This document shows, piece by piece, positions 22,441-32,859 of a stretch of 64,000 nt of DNA (positions are counted from its first letter, which is position 1; each line of letters starts with the position of its first letter). The DNA is taken from contig JAUMIR010000005.1 in the NCBI GenBank assembly GCA_030847615.1, forward strand, positions 110,885,116 through 110,949,115, in the 5' to 3' direction. Both the position numbers and the translations under genes were made by a program. Origin of the DNA: Gambelia wislizenii (taxonomy: Eukaryota > Chordata > Lepidosauria > Squamata > Crotaphytidae). Below the pieces are notes generated by a model. The model was not told where the DNA came from and searched no databases. It worked only from the letters and a program-made list of their open reading frames with translations.

Positions 22441-25330
22441 CATAACAACAACTACTACAACAGCTTACCCATGGTTCAAGGGTTTATACAACAGATTTAT
22501 ACAAAACAACTAATATTTATTAAAATACATGTCAGTTAAAAATGTATAAACCCATTAAAACCTATAATATTAATTTAACAGAACAAATAAAACCAATACA
22601 TATTAAAACGGTTTTAAAATAATCTGGATAGGCCTGGTGGAAGAGATTGGTCTTTAATGTTATTTTAAATTCAGACAATGTATTCAACTGTTGAATCTTT
22701 ACTGGCAGGCCATTCCAGAGTCTAGGGATAGCTGAAGAAAAAGTGATCTGGGAAACAGTTGCCAACCTAGTCCTGGCTGACTGAAGCAAATGCACCCCCC
22801 CCCAGATGACCTAAGTGCATGGTACGGATTATATAGGAGAAGGTGATCCCATAGGTAACTTGGGTCCAAATCATGTAGGGCTTTAAAGACAATAACAAGC
22901 ACTTTGTACCTTGCCTGGAAACTAATTGGCAGCCAGTGGAGTGATTTTAATATTGGTGTAATTTGATCACTCCTGGGTGTACCAGTAACCAATCTGGCGG
23001 CGATGTTTTGAACTAACTGAAATTTCCAAACTTGGTACAGAAGTAGTCCAATGTACAGGGCACTGCAGAAGTCCAGCCTTGAGGTTACCAGTGTGTGCAA
23101 GACTATCTTTAGGTCCTCCAGCTCTAGGAAGGGGTTCAGCTAGCATATATTTCTCCATACCTTCAAAAATAGCCTCAGTTAAGGATAGTGTGATGGCACC
23201 TATCTGAGCTGTAATTTGGAGTGACAGATCCAGAAGCATCCCCAAATTGTGAACACAGTTTTTCATGGGGAGTGTAACCCCTTTTAGCACTGAATGACTC
23301 ACCTCCAAACCCAGGTTAGGACCCTTAATAGTAAGCACCTCCATCTTGTCTGGGTTCAGCTTCAGTTTGTTTTTCCTCATCCAGCCCATTACCTTTTCCA
23401 GGCGTTCAATCAGAGGAGACACACGATCCTTAGCTGAGGCTATTTTTGAAGGCATGGAGAAATATATTTGGTTGCTATCACACAGCGCCCTGCCTCATGC
23501 CTCCAGATGATCTCTCCCGGTGATTTCATGTAGATATTGAATCGCATTGGGGATAGAATGGCACCTTGTGGGATGCCATATAACAGCTCCTTTTTTGAGG
23601 AGCAGCTATTCCCAAGCACCATCATCTAGAACCTGCCTGAAAGATAGGACCAGAACCACTGAAGCACAATGCCTCCAATTCCCAAATCCCCCAGGTGTTC
23701 CAGAAGGATACCATGGTCAATGGTACTGAATGCCACTGAGAGGTCCAAGAACACCAGCAGGGACACACTCTCCCTGTCAGTGCTCTGGTGAAGAACATCC
23801 ACTAAGGTGACCATAGCAGTTGCAACTCTGTATTCTCTAAAGCCAGTTTGAAATGGATCTAGATAACTTGCATATCCGAGACTGCTTGGAGTTGGGAGAC
23901 AGCTGCCATCTCAATTACCTGCTCAGAAAAGGGAGATTTGATACAGGTTTGTAGTCATACCACTGCTTCTTTTAAACTAGATGGAAAACTGAGAGATTTT
24001 ATCTGTGTAATGATCATTAAAGTGAACTACGGAAGGCTCTAAAATTAGATTCAGGGAGAGGGTATCTGAGTTAAACCTTTCACTATCCCGAGTAGTTCAG
24101 CTGGATGCAAATTTGCCGACGCAATACATGCAACGAAGAAGGCTTTCTTTGCTGCATGTATTGCCACATTATAGGCACAAAGACATTCTTTATATCGTGT
24201 CTTGTTGGATTTCACCATTTGCACTCTAGTCATCATCCTTCCTGTTTCATCTCCCTAAGGTGCCCTGTACACCAAGAAGTCCAGTTAGGAATGCGTTGGA
24301 GAGGACATTTGGGAGCGATTGTGTCAATAGCCCTAGTCAGATCTTGATTTCATTTATTGACCAGGGCTTCAACAGGATTGTTAATGGTACAAGCCATAAA
24401 ACTCTCTAAGACTTTCTGGAATCCTAAAGGATCCATTAGCCTTCAAGAGCAGACTATCTTAATACATCCACCACCTCTGCAGGGACAGATAGTAGCTGTG
24501 ATACTAACTCTGAGCAGAAAATGATCTGTCCATGACTACTGGGTGGTAATAATCACCTCTGTCCAAAGATCTGTATATTCTGAGCTGAAAACAGCATCAA
24601 GCTGTTGAATGTGATCTGCTGAATGTGTAGGCCCTGAAACCAATTTGGATAGGCCCATGTTTGTCGTGGATGCCATTTACTCCTAAGTTTCACCTGAGAA
24701 ATTGGTCTCAAATAGGATGTTGAGGTCACCCAAGATCAATAGTCTGGGTGACTCCAACACCAATATCAAGACCAGCTCCATGAGATCAGCAAGGGATAGG
24801 CAGCAGGGTGGGCAGTACACTTACAGAATCCCCAGTCTATCCCTGGTTTTCAGGCTCAGGTATACATACTCAATGTGAAGCAGCTTCCTAATAGGTAATC
24901 TGGTCAGGTTAAGGTAGTCTTTTTAGATCACAGCTACTCCGCCTCCTCCCACCCACTTTCCCTCACCTGCTCAATACCCTGCTGAGAGAACATTAGCCCT
25001 TGTTGGGCCACTATCACCTCTCAGCCAGGTCTCTGTAAAACATGCCTTGTCAGCTTCCTCATCCATAAGGAGATCATAGACCACATGTACTTTACTTTTA
25101 AATGACCTGGCATTGCATAAGAGCGAGATGAGATTTTGTGGGTGGCTTGGTTCACTCTCCAAGTTATCTGGGTTGGCAAGGCAAATGGAAGTCAAGACAT
25201 TTGTCTGTCCTTTCTCTGCAATGACACGTCACCCAGCTATTGCCATATCTTCCTCTGCCCCAGACAACTCATATTGCCACCTCATTTTCTTTAAACATGG
25301 TAAACCAGTTTGGAATAGGGCATAAATATT
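22441..25330 (-). mobile_element. L2-type LINE (copy 2), old and decayed
   Basis: This second minus-strand L2 has an eroded 3' end near 22441-22560. RT pieces are: LVTSRLDFCSALYIGLLL (about 23090); MGWMRKNKLKLNPDKMEVL (23390); YGIPQGAILSPMRFNIYMKS (23590); and LLVFLDLSVAFSTIDHGILL (23740), where the motif A aspartate becomes serine. A piece at 24236-24051 matches the region between endonuclease and RT. The endonuclease start is at 25195-24971, LLCNARSFKSKVHVVYDLLMDEEADKACFTETWL. It is more diverged than copy 1. It adjoins YR copy C, which it may have interrupted. Confidence 0.85.
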
Positions 25331-27147
25331 AGAGCCCTAACAATAGTAAAGTGTGCCTCAGTGGACAGACTCAGCCATTTTCTCTCTTGGCAGCCCCTGG
25401 ATCGGAACCTCCTGTATCACCCTCAGCTGCCTTTCTGAGCATCCTCACTGCATGGACCTCTTCCCTTCAAGAGTGGTAACTATCACCCTTTATTCCCAGA
25501 CCTCTATCCCTCTATCCAACCTTTCTGCCTTACTGTGCTATAGCCTTGTATGGCTCTTAAGAATGTGTGTTGTGTATGTTAGTTCACTTTTTTGAGTTGT
25601 TCTAATAAAGTATTTTATTTCATTTTAACTGAAGTGCTCTCTACAGTTAGTACTGATATACACAGGTGGAAAGATCCCTGAAGTTACCTCCTGTTGCAGG
25701 CCTCCTGTTTGAGCTAACAATTCCCCCAGATATAACAGGAGATTTTGGCATCATGGGTGGAGTTCCAATGTACCCCTTTAGGATAACAAAGACTTACAGC
25801 CAACTACGTTGTACTAGGGTGTGCTCTCACTCCACTTCTACTGACAGCTGGTTTAACAATATTATTGTAAATAGTAACTCTATATAAGTAGCCAGTCAAA
25901 TCAGGGTCTCATAATGCATTCATGGGGTTCTGACACACAAAACACAACACAAGACAAAAGCAGAACTCTTCACTTGCTTCCAGGCCATTGCTCTCTCCCC
26001 TCCAGCTTGAACCTCAATTTCTGTTTCTCTTCTGTACTTTTATGCACCTCAGACACTATCCAGATGCCAAACAGGCACCAAATGGGCAATGCTCTTTGGC
26101 ACTACCCTTTGGCCACTGCCCAAGGCCTTGGGCTTCTTCTGGAGATATAGCCATGCCTCTGCAAGGCAGCTGGCTGCTTGTTCCAAGCAAGGTGGCTAGT
26201 CTCTCAGGTAAGGTTGTTCTTACCAATGCCAACACTCAAGGGGTGGGCATGGGAGGGGGGCAATAACCTAATGTGTCAGGCCCTGGTAAACTAAACCAGT
26301 ATGCCATCAGTCAGTCCAAACCTCAAAAATCCAGCCACCAAAGTGATTAAAGTAAAAACACCTCCCCCTAGAGGGTCCAGACCTGAAGGTATTCAACCCA
26401 GTAAATGGAAAGGCCCAAGGACCACCTGTGAGTCACAGGCCACCCCACGCTCCCAGCGTAGCCTGCTCCCCAGGCACACTGCAGCCTAGTGCCATTCAGT
26501 CCCCTCCGATAACTTACGTGTGGCCCAGCAGGGCCTACCAGGCCAGTCACAGTACTGTTATTGTGGCCTAGCAACACATGTTCTCAAATATGGAAGCAGC
26601 TGCCCAATCAGCCCTATGAGGCCACCACTATTCTCTGATGCTGTTGTAGTGTAGCACCATGTTGCCTCCCATTTTAGCTCTGGTGCAGCCTGCTAGTAGC
26701 CTGCCAGAGATGTAGCCAGCTTGGGCCTGACAGGGTTTCAACGTATGTGGTCTCTCTCTGGTGGGAAGGAGTCAACTAAGATTCAATGGGGATGTGCCAC
26801 AAGGCTGCTGCTCTGCTTCTGATGCCACAGCCTGCTAAGGCCTTACTATGGCTACTTGTAACACGGTCTCACTCTGGAAATCCTAGACACCAGAATGCAT
26901 GGAGATATGCTGAAAGACCATGGGAAGGGAGGGTCGGGGGAGATGAGCTATGGCCCACACACACTGAGATGCCCCACCAGCCCTGTCTGGTGGCTTCCTT
27001 AAACTCCCTAGAGCAACCTCCCACTGCTCATGGCTTGAGTGGATGACTGCCAGGTTCCAGGATGCAACATGTCCATGCTCCCAAGCTTAGTCACAATGTG
27101 ATCAGGCACCCCCAGCTGTCCTGCTATACTTAGCCACAAATATACCT
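25331..27147. other. Unassigned, with an LTR-like 3' portion
   Basis: At about 25462-25800 a segment with AATAAAG, TTATTTCATTTTAACTGAAG, CAGTTAGTACTGATATACACAGG and GATTTTGGCATCATGGGTGG resembles 52330-52580, so it is a dispersed repeat. I read it as LTR R-U5 plus leader. Beyond 25900 I see no gene. GC-rich minus-strand text at 26100-27060 faintly recalls the leader of the YR elements, but I would not call it. Confidence 0.4.
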
Positions 27148-27158
27148 AATCCATCTGT

Positions 27159-28266
27159 TAACCATCTTCCTGTTTTGTTACTTAGTTCATAGTACCATTG
27201 TTTAATACATTTTATCTTCTCTATTTCTTGTGCTGTATCTATTTTCATTTGGTTTTGTAGGATTTTTATTTCTTTTTTCACATTTACGTTTGATGGATCA
27301 TTTCTCAATTCCAATTCCTTTCTTTTCAAAGTTTCTTGTAGTTTTGGCATTTTTTTCGTAATCTCTTATTCTTTTCACAGTTAATCTGCATTAATAGACC
27401 TCTAATTACTAGCTTACTTTTTTCCCCAAGCACTCTGGATTTTGACTTCCCCTTCCTTATTTTCATTAAAATAATTTCTCAGAGCCATCCTAATTCTTTC
27501 CTGTATTCTCTCCTCCTGCAGTAATGTTTCTTTGTCTCCAATTATAACTTTTCCTCTTACTCTTCATCTTCAGACTGATTATATTATGGTCCAAGATTGT
27601 TCTTGGATATATTTTCATCAATGTTAAATATCCTGACATATTTTTAGATTGTAAGAACATATCAATACGTGAATGTGAATTATGTCTATCCGAAAAGAAA
27701 TTGTAATCACTACTGTCCTCATATAAGTATCTCCATGCTTCTATCATTGTTAGATTATCCATGAACTCAAAGAATGACTTAGATAACTTCCCTTCTTTCT
27801 CTTTTATACCTTTCCCCGATGCTCTGTCTTTCTGTGGGTCCAGGACTCCATTCCAATCCCCCAAACAGATTATGCTATCATATTCCTTCTCTATTACTAA
27901 CTTCAATAAATTTTTATAAAATGTATCTCTATTTTCCGAGGGGGCATATATTCCTAAGACTAAAGATCCCCCCCAAGATATTTACTTCAATTCCAATATA
28001 TCTTCCTTTTGTATCTTTTATTATTTCTTTCGCATTTAAATCGCTTTTCATGTAGATCACAATTCCTCTTTTTTTCTTATCAATTGAATTTATAAATCCT
28101 TGTCCCTATTTTCTATTTCTTAACAAATTCTGATTTTTTCCCTAATGTGTGTTTCTTGAATACAAATTAAGTCTGCTTTCATCCTTTTCAAATAATGAAA
28201 CACTTGATTCCTTTTGTATGGAGAGTTCATTCCTCTCACGTTCCATGAGATTAGGTTAAATTCCAT
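27159..28266 (-). pseudogene. L1 ORF2 N-terminal part (endonuclease), inverted
   Basis: ORF2 starts at ATG 28266 with MEFNLISWNVRGMNSPYKR and the QETHIR block follows. The frame at 27906-27490 then has SIICLGDWNGVLDPQKDR (GDWN-type endonuclease motif), SDYNFFSDRHNSHSRIDMFL and ILDHNIISLKM (SDH replaced by LDH). The linker continues with LQETLKRKELEL and IKCIKQWYYELSNKTGRWL, and ends at the TSD. Frame breaks occur between these pieces. The encoded enzyme would nick target DNA. This copy is inactive. Confidence 0.88.
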
Positions 28267-28329
28267 TTTTCTTTAATTTTAATTATTTAAATTCAATTTA
28301 TTAATTTTATTTCTTTCTTCCAAATCTCT

Positions 28330-29439
28330 TTATTCTACCTCTATTTCCTCTTTTTCTGTTTCCTTTCCCCTTTCTATTTCTGAATCTTCAGCTTCTTTCT
28401 CTACTTCTTCTTCATCTTCCAATTCTACTTCTTCTTCCTCTCCCATCTGAGTTTCTCTATGTTGATTTATAGCTTCCTCTCTGCAACTTCTCAGTTTTTT
28501 CAATTTCATCCTCCTGTTCATCTAATTCCTCTTGTTCTTCCTGTTGTTCTTGTTCATTATTTGAATTTCCTTTCTTTTTCCTATCTCCTGTATTTTCTGT
28601 TTTTCTAACTGTTCTTTTCCATGTTTCCTCTCATTATCATCTAGATCTTTAGCATATTTTACCAAAAAATTCTTTTGCTTTTTTTATTGTGTTCAATCTA
28701 TATCTCCTCTGCTGGTAAGAAAAGGAAATTCTACTCTTTCTCATCAGTATTGTATCCCCTTTTTCTGTAGCTTTGATGTAATAAATTGGTAGTCTTTCCT
28801 TTTTTTAATATTTGAACTGGGATATCTTTATAAACTTCTACTTCATTATCTTCAACAAGTAATTTTCTGTGGTAATCCTTTTCTAAAATTTGATCTCTAA
28901 TTTTCCCTCTGGTGAAGTATATTACAATATGCCTTGGGAGTTTCTTTTGTATGGCTATCTTTGAATTTATCTTAATGATCTTATCAATTTCAATCTCCAT
29001 CCTCTCTAGAGGCAGTTCCACATATTCTGCCAAGCATGGAGTTAGCCTCTCATATAAATCTTCCTCCTCCACGTCCATCAACCCCCCTCAGTTTTAAACA
29101 TTTCTCTCTCAATCTCATTTGTATATCTAATTTTCTGACCTCTCCTTGCTCTTGTTCTTTCCCTAGATGTTCTGTTGTTTTTTCCAATTTTTTTGTTATC
29201 GTATCTAAATTTCTTACTTTCATACTCAGTTGCTTCACCTCTTCTGTTATTTTATTTAACTTCTTCCCCAAATCATCCAATTCTCTTTTAATGTCTTTCC
29301 TCATTTCTTTCATCTCTGAGGTCATCTCGTTCCTAAATTTCCTAAATTCTTTTAGTAGCAGTTGTTGTATATCAGAGAATTCAGTTGATTGCCTTCTAGT
29401 TGTTAATGTCTGATTTTGCATATTCCTCTTGACTGGCAT
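28330..29439 (-). pseudogene. L1 ORF1 with a glutamate-rich tail, inverted
   Basis: The first frame (29439-29050) is a long coiled coil (LLLKEFRKFRNEMTSEMKEMRKDIKRELDDLGKKLNKITEEVKQLSMKVRNLDTITKKLEKT) ending in EKCLKLRGV. The next frame (29081-28731) is the RNA-binding and C-terminal part with LYERLTPCLAEYVELPLERMEIEIDKI, PRHIVIYFTRGKIRDQIL and DIPVQILKKGKTTN. Downstream an acidic E/K-rich segment continues to a stop near 28330 (GEEEEVELEDEEEVEKEAED). ORF2 starts about 60 bp later. L1 ORF1 proteins coat the element RNA as trimers. Confidence 0.85.
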
Positions 29440-29488
29440 TTTTGCTCTATTTATTCTTCCATTTTTCTATATTCCCTTGTCTAATAAA

Positions 29489-29519
29489 TTTAAATTCAAA
29501 TTTTAAATTTGAATTTAAA
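29489..29519. repeat. 31-nt AT-only palindrome
   Basis: Two 15-base arms are exact reverse complements around a single central base at 29504. It lies just upstream of the inverted L1 ORF1, in the L1 leader or at the inversion junction. Confidence 0.85.
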
Positions 29520-29819
29520 CTTGGTTTTCCCCCCTCCTTCGAGGATACTTAACTTTAGAAATGATATTTCAAGGATTTGAACCTTCAGCTAGTTGTATTC
29601 TGTTCTATTTCTTCTCAAAAATACATCAATTTTTAGTCCAATATTACTACTCCAAATCAGGTACTTCAATATATCAATACACCAGAATTTAAAATATTAC
29701 AGTATTCCAGTATTCCAAAATTTCACCCCTTAATTACATCCATCAACAACAACTTATAACATTTTGTAATGTTTGCAAACTTATTTAAGTCTGAGAGGGA
29801 GAAAGATTTTTTCCAATTC

Positions 29820-30205
29820 TTAAATAACATACAACATACAAATTGAGAAAAGCCCAGGAGAAGCAACAAATATTGAAAATAAAGGATAAGGAGAAAATAT
29901 TGACAAGAGGAGATTAAATTAGAAGAAGCTTTGAGAAATTTTACATTGCCCTATTCAAGGAAGAACAATAGTTTGATACAGTGAAAGAAAAGATAAACAA
30001 ATATTTAGATAAACAAAAATATCAACAAAATAAATCCACAACAGAGAGAGGAACTAAATAAAGAGATTACCATATTGGAAATTGACCAGGCTATTAAAAA
30101 GCTGAAAAATGGGAAAATGTTGGGTCCTGATGGATTTTTGGCTAGTTTTTAGAAGGTTTTTGAAGAAGAGCTAAAATGCCTTTGTGTAAACTGTTTAATA
30201 CCATA
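29820..30205 (+). pseudogene. L1 ORF2, start of the RT region, direct orientation
   Basis: The plus strand reads FEKFYIALFKEEQ-like text, then KEITILEIDQAIKKLKNGKMLGPDGFLASF (the L1 block before RT motif 1), then KVFEEELKCLCVNCLI. It breaks off at about 30205, where YR copy A begins. There is a stop after FLASF. Together with 38830-40266 it forms the direct half of the twin-primed L1. Confidence 0.8.
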
Positions 30206-30339
30206 ATCAGGCTACATCGACCATACCACGGAGCCTACGGCCGGGGAGCCTCCTTTGTGTGCAGCTGAGGAGGAAGCAGGCCCTTTGTGATGTTTCCAGC
30301 AAGCGCCGGTGAGTCAAAGAGAGGGGTGGGGCCAGAGAC

Positions 30340-30347
30340 TATAAAAG
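30340..30347 (+). promoter_or_regulatory. TATA box in the copy A leader
   Basis: TATAAAAG sits in CCAGAGACTATAAAAGGCC, followed by a pyrimidine-rich stretch (CCCGCCCCTCTCTTCTGCC) suitable for an initiator. Copy B has the same context (CCAGAGGCTATTTAGGGCC) with a decayed box at about 58024-58040. The promoter role is inferred from sequence and from its place at the 5' end. Confidence 0.6.
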
Positions 30348-30905
30348 GCCTCCCGCCCCTCTCTTCTGCCTCTCTTTCGATTGGTGATCCAGTGAGGCAG
30401 CAGCATGCATCGTGGAAGCGGCATTTCTTACAGGGAGCATTTGGCTGAGTAGCTTACAGGGAGTTGCTAGAACTTGACGAGCAGGGCTTCTCCTGGGGGG
30501 TGGGGCAGTTTGGCAGTTCTTCGGGACCGTTTGGCCACCACGGCCCAGGTATTTCCCCCGGTTGGAGAGGTCCAGCCTAGTGGGTACTGCACAGCATTGA
30601 GGTAGCACCTGGGTGTGAAGGGGATGGCATCCCGTGCTCCAGAGGCCCCCCCTTTCGCCATTTTTGAATGGCGCAGTCTCGTGGCGGCTGCAGGCGGCTG
30701 GCCTGGGGTTTTCGAGCGGCGGCGCCATGGCCTGTTTCACGCTGCTTTGAGTGGAGCGGACCAATTTGCCACATGCCTCGGGCCTGCAAGTCCTGGGGGG
30801 CTTACTGCCGCTTGTGGGCATCTCTGGGGGCACAGTGGTTAATCTTGGTAGGCTCCACAGGTGGTCGTCCAGAACCTTGGCCTTGGAAATGGGTTGCTCG
30901 GGCCT

Positions 30906-31195
30906 GACATAGACCTTGGCCTTTGGGCCTGGGCCTGTGAGGCCACTTGGGTGGACTGTGGCCTAATAGGTTTTGGGTTTATATAGGCAATAATAATAAT
31001 TGTGAATTTATCATTTCATATTCATACTAGTACTACTAGTAATAGTAATATGGTGAATTTTATCATTTCATATTCATACTACCAGGACAGGCATAGGCCT
31101 TGGTCCTGTGGGCTGGGGCCTGTGAGGCCTATTTGAGTGGATTGCGGCCTATCAGGCTTTGGATTCTTATAAGCAATGATAATAATAACAATAAA
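30906..31195 (+). repeat. ~182-bp tandem duplication in the copy A leader
   Basis: Text starting CATAGACCTTGGCC at about 30908 recurs as CATAGGCCTTGGTC at about 31090. Both are followed by GGGCCTGTGAGGCC, GAGTGGA or GGTGGACTG, GCGGCCTAT and an AATAATAATAA end. Inside the first unit a 30-bp AATTTATCATTTCATATTCATACTA motif is itself doubled (about 31005-31035 and 31055-31082). Copy B does not obviously share the duplication. Confidence 0.7.
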
Positions 31196-31336
31196 AGCCA
31201 AGTGGATTAATACACCACTTATATGTTATTGTGGGATAAGGGTGACACGCACATCTTATTGTTGCTCTTGGGGGGGCATTACTGGGGAAGGATTGCATCG
31301 GATTGTGCTTTGGGAATTCACTGATTCTGAGGTTAT

Positions 31337-32803
31337 GGCTCCCAAGAAAGGAAAAAGTGGGTGGCAAGGGCAAGGGACCCACCCCTCAACGGCCGGCACC
31401 GGTTCCCCCTCCGGCATCATCCAGCGATGAGGAGGAGGAGATCCCATGGCAAGCAATCATGGATAGAATACAACAATTGGAAAGAATTCAAGGGCTTGAG
31501 GGAAAGGAGGCGACACTGCCTGTGAAGCGCACAACAAAGAAGGGCAAGATTGCTAATCAAATTCTTGCATGCCTAGATTCACTAGAGAAGATTCATGGAG
31601 ATGGTGCTTCAGGTTCGCAGCAACTGGATGAGCCTCCTTCCCTGCCAGCACACCCGGATGGGGAGCCAGATCCGGAGAAGATACAGATGCCTACCGGTGA
31701 GTTAGCTTTGGGAGCAAAGCCACATAGCATGGGGCAAGGTTGGCCTTGGGTGGCTTATCCACCCTGGCCCAGTAACACACCTCAAGGGGGGGAAATCACA
31801 ATTTTTACAAGCACCCTGGCCTTCTGGGCCGCAGGCATATGGGTGGTCTGGTCCTCAATGGTCTCCCTGGGGAACAATTTCTTTGGGGGGATGTGGCGCA
31901 TCTCCTCTGGGGACATCTGGCATTTCAGGAGCAGCACAGATACCAGGATATGACACGGTCACATATTCAGCGGTACCCTTTGGGGAGATGTCTCTCCCTT
32001 TGGGGGACCATTTGTTACAGACCACACGGGACAAGATAATAAGGGGAGAATATGTAGATGTATTCTCCCTGCTGCATAGGGAAATGGAAAAGAAGGATAA
32101 AGAGGAGCTGGATGAGAAAGAGAAAGAAAAATTGAAGAAAAGGAAGGTAGAGAGGACTTGGTCCAATTGGCTATCTGGATTTTTGATATTAGCTGGCGTT
32201 ATTGTAAAGACGCAGCCACACAGGGCAGCCTCCTTGTTTCAGTATATAGACAACATACATAGAGCTTATGTGGATTTCGCAGGCCTTGCATGGCTTCTAT
32301 ATGACGAAGCATTTCATATGCGGGCGGCTATATACCCGGCTCTTCGCTGGGACATGATGCACCCACAATTGTGGATGCAACTAATGACCTCGGCACACCC
32401 GATACAGGTTGAGCGCACATACAGTGGCCATCTCTTGTGGCCATCAGCCACCTCAGGGAGCAAGGTTGCTTCTTCTGCCACCAATTCATCTTCTGGACAG
32501 AAGATGCTATGCTGGGAATTCAGCTCACAGGGGGCATGCTCTAGGAAGCCCTGCAGGTTCAATCATGAATGCTCCATCTGTGGGGCATCACATTCCTTTC
32601 GTAACTGCCCAAGAGGGAAAGGGCAGTTCCGTGGGGGCAAAGGGGGGAAGGAGCAGGCAGAGGTGGGGGTTCCACCCCCCAACCTCCAAAGGGGCCCAAT
32701 TAAGTCAGAAGTTTTGGATAGGTGGTTGGCTGTCTATCCTGATAGACAGGAGGCGGCTTATTTATTTAAGGGTTTTCATTTCAGGTTCAGGATTCCGTAT
32801 TAA
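31337..32803 (+). pseudogene. YR retrotransposon gag with zinc-binding cluster (copy A)
   Basis: The start is at ATG 31337 (MAPKKGKSG). After an early frameshift the 31303-31953 frame gives SSSDEEEEIPWQAIMDRIQQLE and KIANQILACLDSLEKI. A second frameshift leads to 31883-32803. It carries REMEKKDKEELDEKEKEKLKKRKVERTWSNWLSGFLILAGVI, FAGLAWLLYDEAFHMRAAIYPALRWDMMHPQLWMQLM, then a cysteine-rich cluster C-x8-C-x5-C-x3-H followed by C-x2-C-x4-H...C (about 32512-32605). The last 30 residues (LDRWLAVYPDRQEAAYLFKGFHFRFRIPY) already belong to the RT polyprotein start. Gag would package the RNA. At least two frameshifts are present. Confidence 0.85.
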
Positions 32804-32859
32804 GGGCCCAGGCGCCCGTTTAGGGCTTGGAATTTGTTGTCAGTTAAGGGTTTGGAGTC

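Noticed and set aside
31337..32803. Possible host CCCH zinc-finger gene
   Set aside because: The cysteine cluster is part of gag of a YR retrotransposon. It is followed by RT text, has a sister copy at 59717-60640 and contains frameshifts.
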